Assembly: GCF_016598615.1 (NCBI RefSeq)
Contig: NZ_CP066831.1
Span: forward strand, 9,610,001-9,674,000
Direction: 5' to 3'
Length of the DNA: 64,000 bases
From: Streptomyces liliifuscus
GTDB lineage: Bacteria; Actinomycetota; Actinomycetes; Streptomycetales; Streptomycetaceae
Part shown: piece by piece, positions 23,820 through 32,300 of the stretch
How positions within the stretch are numbered: the stretch's first letter is position 1
Layout: each line of letters starts with the position of its first letter
Position numbers and translations under genes: made by a program
Notes under the pieces: model-generated
The model's input: the letters and a program-made list of their open reading frames with translations, nothing else
What the model was told of the DNA's origin: nothing
Database searches by the model: none

Positions 23820-25322
23820 GTGACCCTGTTGAACAATCACCGAACGCGGCGCAGACGTCTGGGAGTTGCCGCCACCGCGGCCGGCCTCCTGGCCGCGCTG
23901 CTCACAGCCGGTCCGGCGGTCGCGACCCCAGACCCCGGGGACTCGCCGGCCGCGTCGCAGAAGGTCTCCAAGAGCGATGCGGCCGAGGCCAGGGCCGCGA
24001 TAGCGAACGGCGAGATACCCGGGCAGGACGAGATCGTCCACTCGGAGAACATCCAGCACCTCGCCAACATCCCCAAGGACACGCTGCCGGGCACCAATTC
24101 GGACCTGGCCTTCCAGGGCAAGTACGCGTTCGCCGGCAACTACGACGGCTTCCGCATCTTCGACATCAGCAACCCGAAGTCCCCGAAGACGGTCTCCCAG
24201 GTGCTCTGCCCGGGCTCGCAGAACGACATCTCCGTCTCCGGCGACCTGCTCTTCCTCTCCACCGACTCCTCGCGCAGCGACAACTCCTGCAACAGCACCA
24301 CGCAGCCTGCGACCGAGAAGTCCTCCTGGGAGGGCATGAAGGTCTTCGACATCAGCGACAAGAGGAACCCGAAGTACGTCGCGGCCGTCGAGACCGCCTG
24401 CGGGTCGCACACCCACACGCTGGTGCCGGAGCGCAAGAACGTCTACGTCTACGTCTCCTCGTACTCGCCCAGCGCCGCCTTCCCCGACTGCCAGCCGCCG
24501 CACGACGGCATCTCGGTCATCAAGGTGCCGCGCAAGGCCCCGCAGAAGGCGAAGATCGTCAACTTCCCCGTCCTGTTCCCCGGTTCGGGACCTGACGGCG
24601 GCGGCAACCCGGGCGGGCCCACCAACCCGGGCGTCTCCAAGACCACCGGCTGCCACGACATCACCGTGCTGCCCTCCAAGGACCTCGCGGCGGGCGCCTG
24701 CATGGGCGACGGCATCCTGTTCTCCATCAAGGACCCGGAGAACCCGAAGATCATCGACCAGGTCCAGGACAACGTGAACTTCGCGTTCTGGCACTCGGCG
24801 AGCTTCAACCAGAAGGCCAACAAGGTCGTCTTCACCGACGAGCTGGGCGGCGGCGGCGCGGCCACCTGCAACGCGGCCATCGGTCCGAACCGCGGCGCCG
24901 ACGGCATCTACGACATCGTCGGCAAGGGCGACAAGCGCAAGCTCGTCTTCAAGAGCTACTTCAAGATCCCGCGCCACCAGGCCGACACCGAGAACTGCGT
25001 TGCCCACAACGGCTCGCTGATCCCGGTCAAGGGCAAGGACATCATGGTCCAGGCCTGGTACCAGGGCGGCATCTCCGTCTGGGACTTCACCAACTCCTCG
25101 AAGCCCAAGGAGATCGCCTACTTCGAGCGCGGTCCGCTGAGCACCGACACCTTCTCGGTGGGCGGTTCCTGGTCGGCGTACTACTACAACGGCTACATCT
25201 ACTCGAACGACATGGCCAAGGGCTTCGACGTTCTGAAGATCAACGACCGTCGTACGGACCCGGCGAAGAAGCAGCGTCTGCATGAACTGAACGTCCAGAC
25301 GCAGCCGGACTACTTCGACTGA
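23820..25322 (+). CDS. Secreted LVIVD-repeat beta-propeller protein
   Basis: 500 residues with a signal peptide (Arg-Arg-Arg-Arg followed by a long Ala/Leu stretch and Ala-Val-Ala-Thr cleavage zone near residue 36). LVIVD-type repeats appear as Gly-Phe-Arg-Ile-Phe-Asp-Ile-Ser-Asn-Pro, Gly-Met-Lys-Val-Phe-Asp-Ile-Ser-Asp, Ile-Ser-Val-Ile-Lys-Val-Pro, Gly-Ile-Leu-Phe-Ser-Ile-Lys-Asp-Pro and Gly-Ile-Ser-Val-Trp-Asp-Phe-Thr-Asn. Several conserved Cys and His (Cys-Gly-Ser-His-Thr-His-Thr, Gly-Cys-His-Asp-Ile-Thr, Arg-His-Gln-Ala-Asp-Thr-Glu) look like metal ligands or disulfides. GTG start with GGGAGGA upstream. Extracellular function unknown; the divergent DUF305 lipoprotein suggests a shared envelope role. 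Confidence 0.88.
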   Translation: MTLLNNHRTRRRRLGVAATAAGLLAALLTAGPAVATPDPGDSPAASQKVSKSDAAEARAAIANGEIPGQDEIVHSENIQHLANIPKDTLPGTNSDLAFQGKYAFAGNYDGFRIFDISNPKSPKTVSQVLCPGSQNDISVSGDLLFLSTDSSRSDNSCNSTTQPATEKSSWEGMKVFDISDKRNPKYVAAVETACGSHTHTLVPERKNVYVYVSSYSPSAAFPDCQPPHDGISVIKVPRKAPQKAKIVNFPVLFPGSGPDGGGNPGGPTNPGVSKTTGCHDITVLPSKDLAAGACMGDGILFSIKDPENPKIIDQVQDNVNFAFWHSASFNQKANKVVFTDELGGGGAATCNAAIGPNRGADGIYDIVGKGDKRKLVFKSYFKIPRHQADTENCVAHNGSLIPVKGKDIMVQAWYQGGISVWDFTNSSKPKEIAYFERGPLSTDTFSVGGSWSAYYYNGYIYSNDMAKGFDVLKINDRRTDPAKKQRLHELNVQTQPDYFD

Positions 25323-25400
25323 CCGGACTGTTCCGGTCGGCCGGACCGGCTCCGGCCGGACTACTCCGGTCGGCCGGACCGGCCGGACTCGTCCGTCTCG
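25323..25400. repeat. CCGG-rich tandem and inverted repeat between convergent genes
   Basis: A unit of the form GGACTnnTCCGGTCGGCC followed by GGACCGG occurs twice in direct order, the second copy running into the TetR gene's last codons. CCGGTCGGCCGGACCGG is itself nearly palindromic, so stable hairpins form and the region can terminate both converging genes. Confidence 0.65.
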
Positions 25401-26077
25401 CGGTTGTGCTCACGGCCCTGTTCCCGGCTCTCGGGAGCGAAGAACCGTGAGAGGTCCTCGTGGCAGGTCCCGTCGGGTGCCTCGGCGCCCGGCGGGGCAC
25501 CCCGCTCCCAGTCGAGCCGGTAGCGCCGGAACAACTCGGCCCGCAGCGTCCGCAGCGGCATCGGGACTCCGGGCACCAGCGCCGCGTACACCGAACCCAT
25601 CAGGAGCGCGCGCAGCATGGGGTAGTCGGTGGCGGCGTCCGGTGAGCCGTAGCGGGCCATGGTGTCGCTGAGCAGTTCCGCCAGGCGCTGCTGCTCCGGG
25701 CACTGCACGAACCCCTCGGCCTGGAGGATGCCCGCCATGTGCTGGCGCATCAGCATGGGGTGATCACGGGCCAGGCCCAGGATGGCGTCAATGGCCCGCG
25801 CCATGCGCTCCCGACCGTCCTCCGTACGCGGCTCGCGCTCCAGCGCCTCCTCCAGCGTGCGGTGCATCAGCCGGTGCACCGCCGACTGCACGAGCTGGCG
25901 TTTGCCCGGGAAGTAGTACGAGACGAGGCCGCGGGCGGAACCGGCCCGGTCCGCTATGTCGCCCAAGGTCGTGGCCTCGTACCCACGCTCGCCGACCAGC
26001 TCCAGGGCCGCCTGCAGAAGCCTCTCGCGGGAACGCCGCCGCAACTCTTCATTGACCGAGGCGCTGCGAGGGGACAT
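25361..26077 (-). CDS. TetR/AcrR-family transcriptional regulator
   Basis: 238 residues from the ATG at 26077, eight bases after AGGAG. The N-terminal domain reads Arg-Leu-Leu-Gln-Ala-Ala-Leu-Glu-Leu-Val-Gly-Glu-Arg-Gly-Tyr-Glu-Ala-Thr-Thr-Leu with the recognition helix Ala-Arg-Gly-Leu-Val-Ser-Tyr-Tyr-Phe-Pro-Gly-Lys. The ligand domain ends near residue 205, and the last 30 residues are a charged, Arg/Glu/Gly-rich tail produced partly by the CCGG repeat. An operator-like palindrome overlaps its own promoter. No obvious target is adjacent; the divergent neighbour is a small DUF2630 gene. Confidence 0.9.
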   Translation of the reverse strand: MSPRSASVNEELRRRSRERLLQAALELVGERGYEATTLGDIADRAGSARGLVSYYFPGKRQLVQSAVHRLMHRTLEEALEREPRTEDGRERMARAIDAILGLARDHPMLMRQHMAGILQAEGFVQCPEQQRLAELLSDTMARYGSPDAATDYPMLRALLMGSVYAALVPGVPMPLRTLRAELFRRYRLDWERGAPPGAEAPDGTCHEDLSRFFAPESREQGREHNRETDESGRSGRPE

Positions 26078-26093
26078 CCTATGTACTCCTGCG

Positions 26094-26119
26094 TTGACTG
26101 GCTGCCAGCCAACTATACT
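26094..26119 (-). promoter_or_regulatory. TetR gene promoter with overlapping palindrome
   Basis: TTGACTGGCTGCCAGCCAA (26094-26112) is a 19-bp palindrome broken only at one symmetric position and the centre. On the minus strand it directly follows a -10-like TATAGT (26114-26119), so it covers the start point and a bound dimer would block transcription. Autorepression is the simplest reading. Confidence 0.65.
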
Positions 26120-26321
26120 CAGCGCGTCCGGAGCGAGTCCCGTCAGGGATCTTTCTCCGGGCTGCCGTCCGCTCGGGGCGACGCGGGGGATCGTCCCGGG
26201 CGGACGGGAAGTACTGCCGCCTCCCTGCCGTCCCGCGCAGCCGTCCTGGCCTGACCAGCAGCTGTCGCCGAGCCGTCGCCCGCTCCTTACAGTGGGCTGG
26301 AGTGCCGAGGAGGCGTAGGAC

Positions 26322-26567
26322 ATGGATCAAGAGCAGATCCTGGCCAGGATCACGGCGATGGTCGACGACGAACGCAGGCTCCGTGACGCCGTCGCGTCCG
26401 GGCAGATCGACAGCACGACCGAACACGAACGGCTCGGACAGCTGGAGCGCGAGCTCGACCAGTGCTGGGACCTGCTGCGCCAGCGGCGGGCGAAGTCCGA
26501 GTTCGGCGAGAACCCGGACGAGGCACACGTCCGTCCGTCGTCGCAGGTCGAGGGCTACCAGAGCTGA
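26322..26567 (+). CDS. DUF2630 family small protein
   Basis: 81 residues, highly charged and helical: Ile-Leu-Ala-Arg-Ile-Thr-Ala-Met-Val-Asp-Asp-Glu-Arg, then Leu-Gly-Gln-Leu-Glu-Arg-Glu-Leu-Asp-Gln-Cys-Trp-Asp-Leu-Leu-Arg-Gln-Arg-Arg-Ala, ending Val-Glu-Gly-Tyr-Gln-Ser. This is the DUF2630 pattern, a short actinobacterial family likely to form a coiled coil; function unknown. A GGAGG ribosome site lies 9 bases before the ATG. It stands between a divergent TetR gene and a convergent HAD gene. Confidence 0.88.
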   Translation: MDQEQILARITAMVDDERRLRDAVASGQIDSTTEHERLGQLERELDQCWDLLRQRRAKSEFGENPDEAHVRPSSQVEGYQS

Positions 26568-26590
26568 CCGGTCCGCCCGGACCTCGTTCG

Positions 26591-26634
26591 GCCCACCAGG
26601 TCCGGTACGCGGTCAGCCCACCAGGTCCAGTACG
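26591..26634. repeat. 25-bp tandem duplication at the HAD gene 3' end
   Basis: GCCCACCAGGTCCGGTACG (26591-26609) and GCCCACCAGGTCCAGTACG (26616-26634) differ by one base and lie 25 bases apart. The second copy holds the stop-proximal codons of the HAD gene, and the first is a non-coding copy just downstream of its stop. Confidence 0.7.
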
Positions 26635-27305
26635 GGCCGCAGCCCGTCCGGGCGCTCGGTGACCGGCAGGTGGTCGACGAAGTGCACTCCGCAGCCCAGG
26701 GCCGCGGCTCCGCCGTCCGCACGCCGGTCGTCGCCGACCATCAGGGTGTCCCGCGGTTCGACCCCGAGCGCGTCGCAGGCGGTCGCGAACAGCCCGGGGT
26801 CCGGCTTCTGGATGCCGTGCTCGTACGACAGGACGTACGCGCCGATGTACGCGTCGAGGCCGTGGTCCCTGAACACCGGCCGCAGATCCCAGCCGATGTT
26901 GCTGACCACGCCGACGGCGACCCCGCGCTCACGCAGCGCGCCCAGCACCTCGGCCGTGTCGGGGTACGGACGCCAGGCGGCCGGTGCCATATGGCGGTCG
27001 TACAGCCTGTCGTGCAGCGCCGGATCGGGTAGCGCCACCTGACGGGAGACACCGGTGTACGCCGTCCGGTGCAACTCGGAGGTCTGGTCTCGGATGCCCC
27101 AGATGGGGGCCACGTCGGCCGGCACCGGCGCCGACGGGTTGGCCCCGCCGGGCTGCGCCCCGACGGTCTCCAGTTCCTTCGCCGCCCGGATCAACTCCGG
27201 CTCGGACAGGGACACTTCGGAGTCGTCCAGAACCGCGCGCAGCCATGACTCGGCGGATTCGATTCGGAAGAGGGTCCCGGAGAAGTCGAACAACACGGCA
27301 GCCAT
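26613..27305 (-). CDS. HAD-superfamily hydrolase
   Basis: 230 residues starting Met-Ala-Ala-Val-Leu-Phe-Asp-Phe-Ser-Gly-Thr-Leu. Motif I is Asp-Phe-Ser-Gly-Thr; Ser replaces the second Asp of the usual Asp-X-Asp acid-base pair, which often marks non-phosphatase or reduced-activity members such as haloacid dehalogenases. Motif II is Val-Val-Ser-Asn-Ile-Gly, motif III Gln-Lys-Pro-Asp-Pro, motif IV Val-Gly-Asp-Asp-Arg-Arg-Ala-Asp. The substrate is unknown. The start is the ATG at 27305; an extended ORF upstream has no ribosome site. Confidence 0.85.
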   Translation of the reverse strand: MAAVLFDFSGTLFRIESAESWLRAVLDDSEVSLSEPELIRAAKELETVGAQPGGANPSAPVPADVAPIWGIRDQTSELHRTAYTGVSRQVALPDPALHDRLYDRHMAPAAWRPYPDTAEVLGALRERGVAVGVVSNIGWDLRPVFRDHGLDAYIGAYVLSYEHGIQKPDPGLFATACDALGVEPRDTLMVGDDRRADGGAAALGCGVHFVDHLPVTERPDGLRPVLDLVG

Positions 27306-27459
27306 GCGCCGGACTTTACCGGCGGCAAAGGCGGCGTACGCAGGCAGGCTCCGGGCGATGACGCGTACAGAGGGACTTTCACGCCGCGGGTGGCTCGCCC
27401 GACGGGTCCGGCGAGCCACCCCTCCCCCTGTCGCGTCACTCAACGGACATGGCGTCGGC

Positions 27460-27885
27460 TCAGCACAGGACGGTGCTGCCGCCGTTCGTGAGATTGCCGT
27501 CGTACACCCAGCCCTGGGCTCCGCTGGCACGGACCGTCACGTACGTCCATGTGTTGTCCGACTCGTTCACCGTGTAGCAGTGGTAGTCGACTGCCCTGCT
27601 CCCGACAGGATTGCTGCCGCAGGTGCTGTGAGGGCCGCTGCGGCGCGGCGTACTGGTGCTGGTTGTCTCCCCGCCGCCGTTGTCGCGGTCGCTGTGGGAG
27701 TGGGAGGAACAGGTCGCTGTTCCACTGGGAGTCCAGCTGGGCGGTTCCCCGATGCCGGTGGCCCGGGCCTCGAACGGTAACGAGGCACTCGGGCCGGCGG
27801 GAACCGCCTGCGCGGTGGTGACCGAACTGCCGGCCAGCAGGGCGGCTCCCGCCGCGAGGCCGGTGAACCATGTACGAGTACGCAT
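27460..27885 (-). CDS. Secreted SH3-like small protein
   Basis: 141 residues from an ATG preceded by GAAGGAG. A Sec signal peptide (Thr-Trp-Phe-Thr-Gly-Leu-Ala-Ala-Gly-Ala-Ala-Leu-Leu-Ala-Gly, cleavage after Ala-Gln-Ala) is followed by a Ser/Gly/Thr-rich stretch. The compact C-terminal domain has Val-Asp-Tyr-His-Cys-Tyr-Thr-Val-Asn-Glu, Asn-Thr-Trp-Thr-Tyr-Val, and Gly-Ala-Gln-Gly-Trp-Val-Tyr-Asp-Gly-Asn-Leu, ending in Cys. This resembles bacterial SH3 domains of small Streptomyces secreted proteins, with two disulfides likely. Its role outside the cell is unknown. It is divergent from the membrane-anchored HTH gene. Confidence 0.85.
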   Translation of the reverse strand: MRTRTWFTGLAAGAALLAGSSVTTAQAVPAGPSASLPFEARATGIGEPPSWTPSGTATCSSHSHSDRDNGGGETTSTSTPRRSGPHSTCGSNPVGSRAVDYHCYTVNESDNTWTYVTVRASGAQGWVYDGNLTNGGSTVLC

Positions 27886-28313
27886 GAATCTCCTTCGAGA
27901 TCGGTGTGTCGAACGATGGGCCGAGGGCGGATTCGCGCCTCGGGCTTTCACCGCTGTCTCGTCAGCCCTCTTCGGCCTCCGAACAATGACTTGATGGAAC
28001 CTGCCGACCGGGAGCGGTGGTGCGTAGATTTGGCCGCCGACCGGGGCTTCGGTGTCGGAGGGGGCGGGAGCGTGGCGGGTCAGCGCGAGGTGCCGGTGAA
28101 TCAGGCGGTGGAACCGGCGCGGAGAGTTGGAGTCCTCGCAGAACCGTCGCTCGGATTTCGCTGGGGCCAACGCTGCTTGCCGCTCGTCGCGTCGGCAAGG
28201 CAGAACGATGTTCGGCCGTGTTCGGAACAATGCTCGTCGTGTTCCGAACCTGTCCGAACACGGGAGTGTCGTCTCAATGTGATGGCTGTCCGGTTTCCGC
28301 GAGGGCTGTGGCG
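27886..28313. other. 428-bp divergent intergenic region
   Basis: The gap between the SH3-like gene and the HTH gene holds the TTCGG/CCGAA half-site cluster at 28209-28261 and AT-richer stretches near 27985-28040 that may contain the SH3 gene promoter. ORFs crossing it on both strands have poor codon bias and no ribosome site, so none is called. Confidence 0.6.
28209..28261. promoter_or_regulatory. Cluster of TTCGG/CCGAA half-sites upstream of the HTH gene
   Basis: Within 53 bases are TGTTCGG twice (28209, 28219), GTTCGGAAC (28220-28228), its complement GTTCCGAAC (28241-28249), and TGTCCGAACA (28251-28260). Several pair as inverted repeats, for example GTGTTC with GAACAC across 28239-28261. 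CCTGTCCGAACAC recurs inside the HTH gene at about 28848. This looks like a multi-site operator, most simply for the HTH protein itself. Confidence 0.6.
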
Positions 28314-29288
28314 ATGAGCCGGGAAGAGGGCGACTTAGCCGGGCAACCGGCGGCGACACCACAGCCGGCACAGGTCGGCACCCCGGCCGAGTTCGTAGCG
28401 GTACTGCGCGTGTTGCGGACCTGGTCCGGACTGACCTACCGCCAGCTGGAGAGCAAGGCGACCGCGCATGGCGACACACTGCCCGCCAGTACGATCGCGA
28501 CCACCCTCGGTCGTACCACCCTGCCGCGGGAACGGTTCGTCGACGCCTTCACCCGCGCGTGCGGCCTCGGTGACGAGGAAGTGCGTCAGTGGCTGAACGT
28601 TCGCCAGCGCATCGCCACTGGCGAGCCCGCACCCACCGGCGACAGCCAGGCTTCCGGTTCCGACGTCTCGAAGCGTGCCCCGCGCTGGCACCGGGCAGCC
28701 GGCCTGGCCGTCGCGGCGAGCATCGGGATGGCCGGCACCCTGGGTGTCAGCAGCCTTTTCAACGCCTCGGCGCCGTCGGCAGCCCCGTCGGCGAGGCCGG
28801 TGAGCGGACTGCGCATCCTGGCTGTGGGCAGTTGGGCACGTATTCACCCTGTCCGAACACCCGAGTTCTGTGTCACCGAAGGAAGAGATCGCACTGGGCA
28901 CTACAAAACCGCTGTCGCCGCCCAGCAACCCTGCGCGGAGGCGGTCCAGCCCCGGGTGTTCCTCGAACCGCTGGGCAAGAACATCGTGCAGATTCAGTGG
29001 CACCACCCGAAATACAGCATCGGCTGCCTGACGGTTCTCCCGAAAGGGCCCGGTCGTGACCTGCTCGAACCTCGCGACGACTGTGCCGACGACAACCGGG
29101 CCCAACAGTTCCGCATCGGCTCCGTCGGCCCGTCTGCCGCAGCGCACTTCCGCCTTCGCCCTGTCAGTACCGGCCGGTGTCTGAGCCTGCGCGACCAGGA
29201 CACCGACGTCGGCACGGAAATCGTCCAAGGCCGCTGTTCCGGCGCCGCCGACCAGGAGTTCCTGATCGAACTGATCCCGCCTCCGTGA
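28314..29288 (+). CDS. Membrane-anchored HTH protein with ricin-like extracellular domain
   Basis: 324 residues. Residues about 20-95 form an Xre-like HTH: Phe-Val-Ala-Val-Leu-Arg-Val-Leu-Arg-Thr-Trp-Ser-Gly-Leu-Thr-Tyr-Arg-Gln-Leu-Glu, Pro-Ala-Ser-Thr-Ile-Ala-Thr-Thr-Leu-Gly-Arg. One membrane helix follows near residues 125-150 (Ala-Gly-Leu-Ala-Val-Ala-Ala-Ser-Ile-Gly-Met-Ala-Gly). The external part ends in a beta-trefoil-like segment (Gly-Arg-Cys-Leu-Ser-Leu-Arg-Asp-Gln-Asp, Val-Gln-Gly-Arg-Cys-Ser-Gly). So it is a one-component transmembrane regulator design, with sensing outside and DNA binding inside. The target is unknown; the half-site cluster upstream is the best candidate. Confidence 0.82.
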   Translation: MSREEGDLAGQPAATPQPAQVGTPAEFVAVLRVLRTWSGLTYRQLESKATAHGDTLPASTIATTLGRTTLPRERFVDAFTRACGLGDEEVRQWLNVRQRIATGEPAPTGDSQASGSDVSKRAPRWHRAAGLAVAASIGMAGTLGVSSLFNASAPSAAPSARPVSGLRILAVGSWARIHPVRTPEFCVTEGRDRTGHYKTAVAAQQPCAEAVQPRVFLEPLGKNIVQIQWHHPKYSIGCLTVLPKGPGRDLLEPRDDCADDNRAQQFRIGSVGPSAAAHFRLRPVSTGRCLSLRDQDTDVGTEIVQGRCSGAADQEFLIELIPPP

Positions 29289-29397
29289 ACCGCCTCTCCC
29301 CTCCACCGATTTGCGAGTGCCGTCGAGAACCGAACGTGATCTCTGTGCGTGGTAACGGAGAACGCGTTGGCATGGACACAAAGGCGGGGGAACGCGA

Positions 29398-32300
29398 GTG
29401 GGATTCACAGGACGCGCGAGAACGGCGGCGCTGGCCGTCGTCGTGGCCGGGGCGCTGGTCACGGGGGCGGTATCGGCGGGCGGTCAGCCGGCGCAAGCGG
29501 CCGGCTCCGCCGCACAGGACGGGACGAAGCCCTCGGCGAAGGAGAAGGCGAAGACCAAGCCACCGGCGACCGTCACGCTGATCACCGGCGACCGCGTGGA
29601 CGTCGACTCCGACGGCCGGGTGGTTCGGCTCAAGCGCGCCAAGGGCCGGGAGGAGATCGGCTTCTCGGTGCGGCGCGAGGCCGGCCACACGTACGTCGTA
29701 CCGCAGGACGCCCTGCGCCCGATCGCCGACGGCGTACTCGACCGGAAGCTGTTCGACGTCGCGCGGCTGGTCAAGGACGGGTACGACGACGCACACCGCA
29801 CCACGCTGCCGCTGATCGTCGGGTACCGGCAGGACGGTGCAGGAGCAGGAGCAGGAGCAGGAGCAGGTGCCCGCACCGCCGCGCGCGACCCGTTCGCGGG
29901 CGTGGCCGTCCGGGAGCGCCGTGCGCTGCCCGCGGTCGACGGCGAGGCGTTCAAGGCGCCCAAGACCGGTGCCCCGGCGCTGTGGGCGGCCGTCACAGGC
30001 GGCTCTCCGGCCCGTACGGCAGGAGGTAGGGCCGCACCCGTGCGGCCCATCGCCCATGTCTGGCTGGACGAGAAGGTCCGCGGCTCCCTGGCCGAGAGCG
30101 TGCCGCAGATCGGTGCGCCCGCCATGTGGAAGTCGGGCTACACCGGCAAGGGCGTCACGGTGGCGGTCCTGGACTCGGGTGTGGACGAGACCCACCCGGA
30201 TCTCAACGGCGTCGAGATTGCGCAGAAGAACTTCAGCGATTCCCCCGACGTCCAGGACCGCTACGGGCACGGTACGCACGTGGCCTCCATCATCGCCGGG
30301 AGCGGTGCGAAGTCCGACGGCCGCCACAAGGGCGTGGCGCCCGAGGTGAAGCTGCTGGACGGCAAGGTCCTCGACGACGACAACATGGGATCCACCTCGA
30401 ACATCGTCGCCGGCATGCAGTGGGCCGTCGACCAGGGCGCGCAGATCGTCAACATGAGTCTGGGCGGCCTCGACAGCCCGGGAGTCGACCCGAAGGAGGC
30501 GGCCGTCGCCCGGCTCTCCGACAAGGCCCTGTTCGTGGCGGCCGCGGGCAACTCGGGCAACGGGCCCCGCACGCTCTCGTCGCCCGCCAGCGCCCCCGAG
30601 GCGCTCGCAGTCGGCGCCGTGGACAAGGAGGACCAGATCGCCGACTTCTCCAGCCGCGGCCCGAACCTCGACGGCACGCCCAAGCCGGACATCACCGGTC
30701 CCGGCGTGGACATCACCGCCGCCCTGAGCACGCAGAGCTCGGTCCCCCCGACCGAGGACTACGTTTCGAACTCCGGTACGTCGATGGCCACCCCGCACGT
30801 CGCGGGCGCCGCCGCCCTGGTGCTCCAGCAGCACCCTGACTGGAGCGGCGCCCGGGTGAAGGCGCTGCTGACCGGTTCGGCCAAGCCCAACCCGCTGCTG
30901 AACGCCTACCAGCAGGGCGCGGGCCGGGTGGACCTGACGCGCGCCGCCACGAGCCTGGTCGTCGCCGAGTCCGGCTCCCTCGGCTTCGGCACGCAGGCCT
31001 GGCCGCACACCGACGACGAGCCGGTCTCCAAGACCCTCACCTACCGCAACCACGGCACCCGGCCCGTCACCCTGCGGTTGAGTGCCTCCGGGACCGACCC
31101 GGCGGGCGACCCCGCCCCGGCCGGCATGTTCACCGTCAAGGACGCCCAGCTCACCGTTCCGGCAGGCGGCACCGCGGAGACCACCGTCACGGCCGACACC
31201 CGCGACGGCACCGTCGACGGCGTCTTCGGCGGCACCCTGCTGGCGTCCGGTGAAGGCCAGGAGGTGCGCACCGCTCTCGTGGTCGAACGGGAGGAGGAGT
31301 CGTACGACGTCACCGTCCGGCACATCGACACCACCGGGGCGAACCCCGTCACCTACGCGACGATCATCACCCCCATCGGCGGGCTCGGCGATCGCATGGA
31401 GCTCCCCCACAGCGAGAACGGCACCGTGGTCCATCGGCTGCCCAAGGGCTCCTATCAGCTGGAGAGCCTCGTCTTCGACGACGACAACGATGTGGCCTTC
31501 TTCGTCCAGCCCGTGCTGAACGTCGGCGCGGACACCACGGTCACCCTCGACGCGCGCAAGGCCAAGCCGTTCGCGGTGAAGGCCCCCGATCCGGCCGCGA
31601 AGCTCGTCACCTCCAGAGTCGGGTACGACGACGAGGCCGCGGGTGTGTCCCAGACCTGGTCCAGCAACGGCGTGCCGGCGATGCGCACCGCTGCCCTCGG
31701 ACCGGCCTCCGACGCGATGCGGGCCCAGTTCAACGGGGTGTGGCAGACGCCCGGCGCGGCCGGCAAGAACGTCGACTACCGGCTCGCCTTCAACCGCCAG
31801 GGCAGCTTCTTCACCGGCCTGAACCGCACCGTCACCCGGGCCGAGGTCGCCGAGGTGAAGCTCGGCTTCGGCGCCTCCGTCACCGGGGCCAAGGGCCTGG
31901 TCCACATCACGCCGCTGGACGAGCGCGGGATGGGCGTCGGCATAAAGGACCCACAGGAGCAGAACCTGCCGCAGAGCACCACGCACTACCTCAGCACGGA
32001 AGGCGTGCACTGGTCCTGGAAGGCCGCGCAGCTCAACTCCGGCGGCGAGGAGCGCCTGGTCCACACGAAGGACTGGGTGACCTACAAGCCGGGCTCCAGC
32101 CACACGCTGAGGTTCAACACCGGTGTGGCCGGCCCCGATCTGGCGGCCGGAAGCCCGGAGCTGCAGGGCGCCGAGCGGACCGGCGACTACCTCAGTGCCA
32201 GGATCCCGCTGTTCAACGACGGCAGCGGCAACCCGGGGTCCTCGGTCGTCACCAGCGGCTTCACCCGGCTGGAATCCGGCGGGCGGATCCTCAACGAGGG

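Noticed and set aside
27904..28317. 137-codon plus-strand ORF upstream of the HTH gene
   Set aside because: It runs through the operator cluster, has no ribosome site, and its composition does not resemble protein.
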